From contig OX419760.1 of the NCBI GenBank assembly GCA_948567375.1, forward strand, positions 6,634,001-6,698,000: a stretch of 64,000 nucleotides of DNA. The letters are read 5' to 3'. The notes beneath the pieces are model-generated. The model did no database searches and had not been told where the DNA came from. It saw only the letters and a program-made list of their open reading frames with translations. The position numbers were made by a program, and so were the translations under genes. The stretch's first letter is position 1, and each line of letters begins with the position of its first letter. The stretch is from Lunularia cruciata (Eukaryota; Streptophyta; Marchantiopsida; Lunulariales; Lunulariaceae). Of the stretch, positions 54,764 through 64,000 are shown piece by piece.

Positions 54764-55173
54764 TGTAAAAGACCAAGGAGAGAAATAGACAAATGGAAGA
54801 CCGGAGTGGAAGATCACATTGGGACACTTGAATGAGGGAACTCCAAATGCATAACATGAGCATAATCTTTAGTATTTATAGGGAAATATATAAGGCTCTT
54901 GAGAAGCTTCCTCAAAGCCACTTTCTTAGAGTGCAAGTCAAGCTAACTAGGAAGCTTCTCAAGAAGTTTTCTTCTAGAAACTACCTACTTGGCGTGCAAA
55001 CTAAGCTTCCCAAGAAGCTTCCTTTTATGAGTCACCACTTGGCATGCACATTACCCAATACTTGGAAGGTACTAAGAAGCTTCTTAGATTTTTTTAGAAT
55101 ATTTTATGCTAATTTGGCCTATTTGATACTTTGTTAGTCTTGACTAAGTTTTCATAAACTCCATATTATGACA
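54764..55173 (-). repeat. E2 3' LTR
   Basis: It runs TGTCATAATATGGAG to CTTTTACA on the minus strand, about 410 bp, with AGCTTC-rich blocks like B but with weaker heat-shock-type dyads. Confidence 0.85.
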
Positions 55174-55199
55174 TATTCTCCCACCGCTAGTTGGTAACA

Positions 55200-56560
55200 T
55201 CCTCGTCACCATCAAAGCTTCAAACTCCTAGATGGCTGTTTGTGCATTTTGGAGATGAGAAAGAGGCTCCCAAGTGACATTATGAAGGTTATACCCTTTC
55301 CAAAGGACCTTGTACTAGTATGTTGTTAGAAACCATGTTGAATGTGGTGACATGCAAAGATACAATCAACTTTATACTCTTCATGATCACTAATAAGCAT
55401 GGGAGGAGAAGGGGGTTGGACACAAGAGGATGGATTAGAAACGAAGGATTCTAGCTTGGAAATGTGAAAGACAATGTGGATTCACATATGAGAACGCAAG
55501 GCAAGTCAATAAGCAACAAGAGAAATGATTTGGGTGATATCAAATGGACCTATCCAATTAAGAGCAAGTTTACAAACTTGGGTACCAACTGGGAGGGGTA
55601 GGTTACTAGAAGAAAGCATGACCTTATCAACAAGTTGAAAATTGAGATACCAACGGTGTTGATTCTAACAATTTTGAGTAACAAGGAGATGACATTTGGC
55701 TTGTTGTAGGGATTGAGATATGGTGGTCAAGAAGGTAGAAGTATGAGGGACATGAGATGGAGGCAAATCAAGAAGGGAATCTAGAACAAGTGAGTCTTGG
55801 CCATAATGAAGGAAGAAGAGAGAGAATCTAGTGCTTGCCTATTTTGAATTATTGTAGGTAAACTTAGCAGCTACAAGACACTCATCCTCATTGGTATGGT
55901 CAACATTGACAAAGGCACAAAGCATATCCTCTAAGATGCAATTTGCATGTTTAGTTTGTCCATCAATTTGAGGATGATAGGCCATGGACAAAGCAAGCTT
56001 GGTGCTAAGTATCTAAAAGAATGCTTGCCAAAATTTTCTAGTGAATCAAGGATCATGATTGGAGATGAGTACACAAGGCATCCCATGATACTTGAAGACA
56101 TTGTCAAAGTAGATCTATGCCAATGTTGGAGCATCCACGGTGTCAAAGGTTGGTGCTAAATGGATTTTCTTACTAAGATTATCCACAAACACCACAATTG
56201 TTGTGTAACCTTGCTTTGCCTTGGGCAAGGATGTAATGAAATCTAAATTTACATATTCCCATCAAGTAGATGGAATGGGGAGTGGTTGAAAGAGTCCACT
56301 TGGTTTTTGGTTGTTGGTCTTATTTTGTTGGTAGCTCTCACAAGATTGGACAAACTCTCAAACATCTTGTGCCATTTTAGACCACCACTATTAGCATTGG
56401 AGGGTATCCAAGGTCTTGTCTACACCCATGTGACCAGCGATTGGTAAGTCATGGGTTCTTGAAGGTGCACATGTTTGAGATCACCCTTGGTTGGAACATA
56501 GATCCGGTTCTCATAGAATAGAATGCTTTCTTTGAAGGAGAAGGTGTTGTACTCCTTGTC
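55200..56560 (-). pseudogene. pol: E2 integrase and chromodomain remnant
   Basis: Aligns with B 22260-23640 on the opposite strand. The best preserved piece is at 55931-56146, with similarity to the second catalytic aspartate region. The chromodomain can be traced at about 55220-55400. Stops and shifts are in all parts. Confidence 0.75.
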
Positions 56561-56569
56561 ATATGTTGC

Positions 56570-57985
56570 AAGACAACCTTGTATCAATTGAAAGAAGGGA
56601 TTCTATTGTAAAGCTATCATTAACTTGATTTGGATATTGGAGTTGAATGATATTATCTTAATTGTCATTGTGATGAGAGGAATAGACTTCAAATCAGGTC
56701 ATTGTGATAGGGCATTGGGGATGACATGGAACCAACTAGGTTTGTACTCAAGTTTGATATCAAACAATTGTATTTTTTCCTCACATCAATGATGTTGACT
56801 CTTCATGTGCTCCAAATGTAATGTTTGCAATAAGAGTTTGTAATTGGTTGGCATGATCACTTGTTTCCCCAAGAAATAATGTTTCCAAACCTTGGTGACA
56901 TATACCATTGTTAGTTGTTCTTGATCTTGAGTACCTTTATGCAATTTTTAGTTGATTGAGACACAAAAGCAATGGGATGTAACCTATCTAGAAATTCTTA
57001 TTGCAACACAACTCCAATGGCAAAGTTAGAAGCATTGAAAGCAACCACATAAGGTAGTTGAGGATCATATAAGTAAAGAATGGATCTTGAAGACACCATA
57101 TGTTTATCTTTTGGAATGCTTCTTTGCTTGGTGGTCCACTAAAATTTTGAGTTCTTCTCCAAGAGGTTGATCAATGATGCTGCCACATGAGCATAATAGT
57201 GGATGAACTATTGGTAAAAACTTGCCAATCCATTAAATATCTGCACTTCTATGGCATCCTTTGAGTAGCCCTATTAGTAATGGCCTTGATTTTTTCCTCT
57301 TCTACCTTGATCTCCTTTTATGAGAACTTGCAACCCAAGAAGGTAAATTTTTTTGCCAAAAAGTACACTTGGACTTCTTGTAGTAGAACTTCCATTGACA
57401 TAGTCATCTTAGGACTTCTTGCAAATGATTTATGTGGTTTGCCTCCATCTTGCTATAGATTAAGATGTCATCCAAGAACACTATCATGTATAGATCCAAT
57501 AGCCCATCCAACACCCAATGCACTCTCATCCATGAAGATTTTTGGAGCATTAATAAGCCTAAAAAGTAGAACTCTCTACTCAAAGTGCCCATACCTTGTG
57601 CAAAAGGTAATCTTTTGCATATCCTCTGTATCAATGGAATTTGCTAATAACTGTTTGAAGATCCAACTTGGAGAAGTATCATGCTCTATTCAATTGATCT
57701 AGCAAGTCATCAATTTGAAGCAAGGGATATGTATTCTTCACTATTTTTTTTGAGACCACGATAATCAATACAGAAGTGAAGTCCTCCATCCTTCTTTGGA
57801 ACAAATAGTACCAATGCTCTCCAAGGAGATGTACTATGTTGTATGAAATCCTTCTCTAACAACTCCATCAATTTTTTTTGAAGCTTATCCAATAGATGGG
57901 TGTACTCATTGGAGTACTTCCTGGCAACAACTCAATCTTGAAAGGCATACCACAATCAAAGGGTAATCCCCTTGGCAGATCATCT
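56570..57985 (-). pseudogene. pol: E2 RNase H and reverse transcriptase remnant
   Basis: 57404-57634 contains VHWVLDGLLDLYMIVFLDDI, with FLDD retained. 57710-57892 has [20 protein letters not shown] and [15 protein letters not shown]. RNase H is traceable at 56590-57130. The connection near 57280-57340 shows KVYFLA-type decay. Confidence 0.8.
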
Positions 57986-58029
57986 AGAAACACATCTCAA
58001 ATTTCCCAAACTATTGGATCAACCATTGC

Positions 58030-59290
58030 TTGATGAGGCTTCTAGCTCTCCTTAGATTCTCCATGCACAATTGGCTTGATTCACACCACAAAAATAGACT
58101 TATCTTCCTCCAAAATTTGCTCTATGGATGCTTAATTGACAAACTTGCCATCTTGGGACTTATGTTCCTTCAAAGCTTGCTCTATGGCTACTTTTTTGAC
58201 AAAATTCTCATCTTGGGACTGACTATTTTTAGGTGTCTTACTCAAAGGTGCCAAACAACCTAATCAAAATTCCTTAGTTGGTGTTATACTTGAATTTATT
58301 GTTGGGTCCAATCAAATTGAACCTTATGACGTTCAAGCCAAGGCAAACCCAAAATGATATTATAGTGTAGAGGTGCCATCAAAAACCTCATGCACTCCAA
58401 ATACTCCTCTCTAATCTTCAATGTAAAAGGATGTGAGGTACAAAATGCATAACATTTTCTACCATCTGCCATCATCAATCTACTTCTAATTATAGGTTTG
58501 ATAGGAATACTTAACTCATTTGTTAATTGCATGGATATAAAATTCTCTGAGCTTCCAGTTCAACCCAAATCCTACAATATTATACCTTGAAAGTGAAGCA
58601 AACTTGCATAGGTTGAGCTTTCAATCCAATTGGAACTAATCAAGTTCCTAGTAGGTGGCTCAAAATTTCCTACTAGGATTCCTTATTTCCTTGATTATTC
58701 TACTCCACAAAATCCATCTGGGTGATTTATCTAGGTTGTCCATTCTTGAGTGAACATTCAACAATGCAATATCCAATTTGGTGACAATAAAAACAATCAC
58801 CATTTTGTTGTAATTTTTCTTTATCCGCAATGCCAAGTGGTCTTTGTTGAATGACATTAATCTCTATTGGTGCTAGCTCTTCCACCCCTGTGTAGTGTAT
58901 TGTTAGGTTTTGTGAAGGTTTAGGTCAAGATCAAGTTGTTGCAACCAAGGAATCAAAGTAGTTGGCCAATTTCATGGCTTCTTCCAAGTGTTTTGGCTCT
59001 CGCATAGTCACCTCTAATTTGGTTTGTGACTTCAAGCTCCTCACAAATTGATCTAGAGCTTCACCTTCCAATATGTCTGAATTTATATGATGGGGTTTTG
59101 GAATTACATGATGTAGCTTCTTATAGAGCCAATCTACTTCAACTTTGCCAACCTATCTCTGGCAACTTGTGTGGCATTTATAGTTTGGAATCAACCAATT
59201 ATTACATGCTTATTGATGATCTCATTCTTCCAACAATCAAGTAAGGTGCTCAATTTGTTGTTGCATGGCAGTGATAACCTTGGGCATTGC
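58030..59290 (-). pseudogene. gag: E2 gag and protease remnant
   Basis: The protease piece at 58296-58532 reads MQLTNELSIPIKPIIRSRLM and [20 protein letters not shown]. The active-site aspartate region upstream is broken. Gag at 58660-59290 includes the zinc-knuckle region (IVTKLDIALLNVHSRM in a shifted frame). The equivalent of B's slippery heptamer reads AGGAAAT. Confidence 0.75.
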
Positions 59291-59329
59291 CAACATGACT
59301 ATTACTCTATCAAACTACCTATAGCTGAT

Positions 59330-59543
59330 CTAGGTTAACACATAGATGCAACACATCTAACATTCTCCATATATTACAATTGAAAGTACTAGGGGTTCAT
59401 TAGACAAGGTGATCATATTCAAAAAAATTTGCCCAAAGTGTGAGATGATGAACTAAGTAAAATGATGCTTGGGTAGGACATAGGACACAAGAATATCAAT
59501 GGTTTGGTAGAAATGGATTTGGTGGTCCATAAATTTGATTCAT
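59330..59543 (-). pseudogene. E2 leader ORF
   Basis: It aligns with the B leader ORF from MNQIYGPPNPFLPNH to a final CIYVLT, with an early TGA after NH and a length shift. It adds a fourth B/A-type copy of this small frame. Confidence 0.5.
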
Positions 59544-59565
59544 CCCATCCCTACTTTGATACCAA

Positions 59566-59892
59566 TATAAAAGACCAAGGAAAGAAATAAGAGAATGGAA
59601 GACCTGAGTGGAAGATCACATTGGGGTACTTGAATGAGGGAACTCCAAATGCCTAATAATAGCTTAGGCTTTGGTATTTATAAGGAAATATACAAGGCTC
59701 TTGAGAAGCTTCCTCAAAGCCACTTTCTTAGAGTGCAAGTCAAGCTTCCTTTTAGAAGCCACCTACTTGGCATGCAAGCTAAGCTAGCTAGGAAGCTTCC
59801 CAAGAAGCTTCCTCTTATGAGTCACCAATTGGTATGCATGTTATCCAATACTTGGAAGGTACCAAGAAGCTTCCTAGATGCTTCTAGAACAA
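59566..59892 (-). repeat. E2 5' LTR, truncated
   Basis: It matches 54764 to about 55090 and is cut off after a CTTCCTAGATGCTTCTAGAA block. GATACCA just left of it is the decayed primer-binding site. Confidence 0.8.
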
Positions 59893-60400
59893 GGTTTTGA
59901 AGACAATAACCAAGAAATGAGGTTTTGAAGATGACACATTCTTGGTTCTATGACTTTTGAGTCAATTGACACAATTGTAATTGCCGTCGTGATGAGAGGA
60001 TCATGAAGAGTCTTCAAATCAGGTCATTGTGATAGAGCATCAAGGATGACATGAAACTTATTGGATTTATACTCAAGTTTGATGTCAAAAAATTGTAGTT
60101 ATTCTCCTCATTGAAGATGTTAACTCTTTAGGTGCTCCAAAAGTAATGTTTGCAACAAAGGTTTGTAATAGGTTCTCATGATCACTTGTTTTCCCAAGAG
60201 ATAATGCATTTATACCTTGGTGGAATATACTATTGCTAGTTGTTCTTGATCTTGAGCAAAGTAATTTCTTTCTATATTGTTTGGTCAGCAAGCCACAAAG
60301 GCAATGAGATGTAACCCATTTGGAAATTCCTATTGCAACACAAATCCAATGGAAAGTTAGAAGTATCAAAATCAACCATACAAGGTAGTTGAGGATCATA
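59893..60400 (-). pseudogene. B-family RNase H fragment, inverted
   Basis: After about 70 bp of unassigned sequence, 59970-60400 matches B-family RNase H on the minus strand (compare 56600-57060). At about 60400 similarity switches to integrase on the plus strand, so an inversion or rejoining happened here. Confidence 0.65.
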
Positions 60401-61757
60401 TGGTTTATGTTGCAACTAAGGTTGAGCTATGACTTGTGCACCTTCAAGAAGCCCATGACTTACCAATTGCTAGTCACATGGGTGTGGACAAGACATTGGG
60501 TACACTATACGGCTAATGATGATGGCCCAACATGGCACAAGAGGTTCAAGAGTTTCTTTGATCTTGTGAGAGCTACCAATGTTATAAGGCCAGTAACTAA
60601 AAGCCAAGTGGACTCCTTCAAACACTTCCCATCCCATCTACTCAATGGGAACACATGAGCTTAGATCTCATCACATCTTTGCAAAAGACAATGCAAGGTC
60701 ATATAACAATTATGGTGTTTATTGATAAGCTTACTAAGCAAATCCATTTGGCACCAACCTTTGATATAGTGGATACTCTAAAATTGGCCTAGATCACCTT
60801 TGACAATATCTTCAAGCATCATGGGATGCCTTGTGTACTCATATTTGACCATGATCCTTGATTCACCAATAAATTGTGGCAAACAATATTCAAGCTACTT
60901 GACACCAAGCTTGTTTTGTCCATGGCCTATCATCCTCAGATTGATGGGAAAACCAAACATGAAAATTTCACCTTGGAGGCTATACTTTGTGCCTTCATTA
61001 ATGTTCACCATACCAATTGGGATGAATACCTTGTGGTTGTTGAGTTTACCTACAATAACTCCAAGCATGCAAGCACCAAATTCTCTCTCTTCTTCCTTAA
61101 CTTTTCCAAGACCCACTTGTTCCATATTCACTTCTTGCTCCTCCTCCATCTCACATTCCTCATACTTCTACCTTCTTGACCAAAATATCCCACTTCCTAC
61201 AACAAGCTAAATCTCATTTCCTTGTTGCTCAAGATTGTCAAAAGTAATATCCAGATCAACATTGTCATTATCTCACCTTTCAACTTGGTGATAAGGTCAT
61301 GTTTTCATTTAGTAACCTACCTTTCCTACTTGGTACTCAAGTCTATAAACTTACTCCTAGTTGGATAGGTCCATTTGATCTCACCCATATCATTTCTTCT
61401 ATTGCTTATTGCCTTGCCTTGTCATATGTGAATCCACCTTGTCTTTCATGTTTCATGAAACCATTTGTTTCTAATCCATCTCTTTTTCCACTTATGACCA
61501 ATTCCCTCCTCCTCTTGTTCCTATCAATGATCATGAGGAGTATGAAGTTGATCATATTCTTGCACGTCACTACATTCAACATGGCCACCTATTGGCGGCC
61601 ATGTTGACATATTGAGTACAAAGTCCTTTGGAAAGAGTATCCTCTTCATGATGCCACCTAAGAGCCTCTTTCTGACCTCAAAAATGCACAAATGGCCATC
61701 TAGGAGTTTGAAGCTTCCACGGTAATGAGGACGTCACCAACTAGCAATGGGGGCATA
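60401..61757 (+). pseudogene. pol: element F integrase and chromodomain remnant
   Basis: Plus-strand B-family integrase from the HHCC region (CTTCAAGAAGCCCATGACTT at about 60440) through the core (60656-61060; HPQIDGKTKHENFTLEAILC carries the glutamate) to chromodomain traces near 61540-61690. All frames are broken. It ends at the polypurine-like CAATGGGGGCATA before the LTR. Confidence 0.8.
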
Positions 61758-62126
61758 TGTAACAATATGGAATTTATAGATGAGTTAGTCAAGACTAACA
61801 AAGTTGAAAATAGGCCAAATTAGCCAAGAATTATATGAATAGTTTAGAAGCATCTAGGAAGCTTCTTGGTACCCTCTAGGTATTGGATAATGTGTATACC
61901 AAGTGGTAACTTCTAGAAGGAAACTTCTTGGAAAGTTTCTTGACAAGCTTAGCTTGCATGCCAAGTAGGCAGTTTTTAGGATGCTTCTCAAGAGCTTTGT
62001 ATGTTCTCTATAAATACCAAAGCCCAAGATCATGCTAGGCATTCATAGTTTCCTTCATTTAAGAGTCCCAATGTGATCTCTCACTCCAATCTTCTATTCT
62101 CCTATTTCTCTCCTTGGTCTTTTACA
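61758..62126 (+). repeat. element F 3' LTR
   Basis: TGTAACAATATGGAATTT to GTCTTTTACA, about 369 bp, B-type, with a shortened middle and a TATAAATA box near 62010. Confidence 0.85.
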
Positions 62127-62364
62127 AGTTAAGCAATGAAGATATACTCTTGGTCAAAGAGAGTGGTTGGCTTGACTTGGAAGTCAATCAAATAGATATT
62201 TTTTCATGCAAGTAGGCACATAGCAGTTCTTTGTTGAATTCATCTAACTCCTTATAGCCAAAAAGGAAGAGAAGATATCCACCAAATTGATTTTTTAATA
62301 AGGAACTTAAGTTGCTTGCAAAGAGTAGATGCAAAGAAAGGAAGGATAAATCTCAAAGTGAAGT
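62127..62364. other. unassigned spacer
   Basis: About 240 bp of AT-rich sequence between element F and element A2. No feature seen. Confidence 0.4.
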
Positions 62365-63103
62365 TGTAATACTCCGAGGACAAGAGAAGAGAGAAACACA
62401 AATTGCACACTCAAACAATCGATGCCCCAAGGGAGCACCTTCTCTTTATTATATAGACAAGGAGGATCTCCTCCAAGGAAGCTCCACCATAGGATTAGGG
62501 ACACAGATAGGTGACATGTCAGCAAACTCCACCCTTGGATTACTTACTTGGATGGGTGACATGTCTAGTCTAGGTCCTATCTGGTTGGTCAAACAAGCTT
62601 TGACCGGAGGGAATCTTTTAGGGAATCTTCTTGTAGGAATCTCAAAATCACATGAGTAAGGTACCATTGGAAAGCTCTCGATGAGACAAAGCAGGGAGGA
62701 GGGAAGGAAAATCTTCCTTTGTTGAGAGAGGGGAATCTGCACATTTTCGAGGCCTAATTCATCCGTTTAGGCCTCCAAAATTGCCTTCAAAGATTTCAGG
62801 CATATTTCGATTCCTACTCTATTAGTAGAAGTCCCCTTTTGGTGATACCTCTTTCTGATCTGTTTAGTCCATCATGTGTAACATCTTTCTAGATGTTACC
62901 AAACCAATTCTCACCTTTAAATCATATGTCTAGCTATTGATTCTAAGGTTCTCAAGTCTATTTTGGTTTTTGCCCTATTAGTAGAAGTACTCTTTTGGTG
63001 ATACTTCTATCTTATCTATTTTGAACATCATGTATAACATCATTCTAGATGTTACCAAACCAAATTTCACATCTAGATCATATGGCTAGCTCTTGGTATT
63101 ATA
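62365..63103 (-). repeat. element A2 3' LTR
   Basis: 739 bp from TATAATACCAAGAGC (63103) to GGAGTATTACA (62365) on the minus strand. It includes the same two half-copies in U3 as element A and lacks the long poly-C run. Confidence 0.9.
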
Positions 63104-64000
63104 GACCTCTCTCCTTTTAAGACACAACGTCCTCGTTGTGCAATTGTTGCTCAAAGGCTTGCACCAACACCGGTGCATGTGCCAAATTGGCAGCGGGCTC
63201 CCAAGTTGCTTCATAAAGGGGGTAACTTTTCCATTGTACTAGATAGTCCACCCACGGGTGGCAAGTACCATGCATGTGTGTTTGAAGAATCCGCTCCACT
63301 TCATATTCCTCTGTGCCATCAATGAGTGTCGGACAAGGTTGAATGTTTGGTGTGGAATGACCTTGGCCTGATCGGGGAGCATATTGCGTAGTAGGGAGAC
63401 ATGGAACACTGGATGGCTCTTCATGTGTGGTGGTAGCTTATGGTGATAGGCCACAGCGCCGATATGACAAAGAATCGAGAAAGGCTCAATAAAATGAGGT
63501 CTGAGCTTACGAGGTCCAACTAATGTGAGGTTGGTTGTCAATAGCCACACTTGATCCTCAACATTGAACTCCATCTGCTGACGGTGTGCATCAGCATATT
63601 GCTTCTGTCAATTTTGTGCAATCTGTAATCTGTGCTTGGCGCTCTCCACACCTTGTTGGATTCTAGAAACGAATATGTTGACTGCATCGACCTTGGTAGC
63701 CATTGGACGGATCTTCATCAAGCTAGAAGGTGTGAAAGGATGTTCACCATACATGAGGAAGAACGGAGTGACCTGGGTTGATGCATTCACTAAATTGTTG
63801 TAAGCAAATTCCACCAACGGGAGTAGGGTGTCCCACCTCTCTTGCTCTTCTAAGGTGAAGCCGTGTAACATGTCTTCAATCGTGCAATTAGCCCGCTTTG
63901 TTTGGCCATCTGTTTGTGGGTGGTAAGCTGTGGACATGGCCAACTTGGTTTTGAAGAAACTAAAGAGTGTTCACCAAAACAAACTGGTGAATTGGGTGCC
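63104..64000 (-). pseudogene. pol: element A2 integrase core end and chromodomain, partial
   Basis: On the minus strand, 63608-63943 reads STAYHPQTDGQTKRANCTIE (catalytic glutamate region changed from TERA to TKRA) and FAYNNLVNASTQVTPFFLMY. 63239-63574 carries the GPF-like segment (FIEPFSILCHIGAVAYHHKL). 63117-63299 ends the chromodomain (VDYLVQWKSYPLYEATWEPA). Small shifts separate these pieces. The gene continues beyond 64000. Confidence 0.88.

Larger units (their letters stand above)
54764..59892 (-). mobile_element. element E2, decayed B-family chromovirus
   Basis: A minus-strand B-type element: 3' LTR at 54764-55173, polypurine tract at 55174-55190, then chromodomain, integrase, RNase H, RT, protease, gag, leader ORF, primer site and a truncated 5' LTR (59566-59892). 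It was inserted into the RT of E1; GATCA precedes it but the right flank is lost. Confidence 0.85.
62365..64000 (-). mobile_element. element A2, A-family chromovirus, 3' part
   Basis: A second A-type element on the minus strand. The 3' LTR is at 62365-63103; chromodomain and integrase follow and run off the window end. GAAGT precedes the LTR and would be the target duplication if also found at the far end. Its sequence is close to A. Confidence 0.92.

Overview
The window looks like nuclear DNA from a land plant or other streptophyte with a large, repeat-rich genome. I saw no intact host gene, rRNA, tRNA or CRISPR array. The species cannot be read from the sequence. Almost everything is nested, decaying Ty3/gypsy LTR retrotransposons on both strands. 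Stop codons inside them mostly look like C-to-T changes (CGA to TGA, CAG to TAG), as expected in heavily cytosine-methylated plant repeats.

Layout. 1-3139: mostly unassigned, with a CpG-containing block near 460-840 and an old solo LTR (2381-2820). 3140-14995: three layers of nesting. An old LTR of the methyltransferase family is split by a decayed chromovirus 'B0' (3434 to about 14831), whose 5' LTR is itself split by a younger chromovirus 'A' (3484-10092, target duplication GTAGC). 14996-18450: relic DNA with a degenerate A-type LTR. 18451-24093: chromovirus 'B', complete, with 99%-identical LTRs and target duplication TAGCC. Its LTRs carry a dense array of heat-shock-element motifs, and a canonical -1 frameshift heptamer lies between gag and pol. 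24412-35395 (minus strand) and 35396-44483 (plus strand): two related non-chromoviral (Athila/Tat-like) elements 'C' and 'D', abutting tail to gag; D contains a 2.2 kb insert 'G'. 44547-54009 (minus strand): element 'H'. 54010-62126: more B-family fragments (E1, E2, F). 62365-64000: the 3' part of a second A-family element on the minus strand.

The most notable object is element H. One reading frame carries gag, aspartic protease, a C5 cytosine-DNA methyltransferase with recognisable motifs I, IV, VI, VIII and X, and the start of reverse transcriptase. After one frameshift, RT, RNase H and integrase continue and end in a PHD finger where a chromovirus has a chromodomain. A retroelement carrying both a DNA-methylation writer and a predicted chromatin reader is rare; retrotransposon-borne cytosine methyltransferases have, to my knowledge, been reported in charophyte algae and dinoflagellates. 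This copy is damaged (four TAG codons, one frameshift, YIDD changed to YIDN). One TAG, between methyltransferase and RT, sits in the context TAG CAG CCA, which fits the CAR-YYA readthrough rule.

Family names A, B, B0, C, D, E1, E2, F, G and H are local labels only. LTR boundaries come from TG...CA ends, repeat alignment by eye, primer-binding sites, polypurine tracts and target duplications where present.
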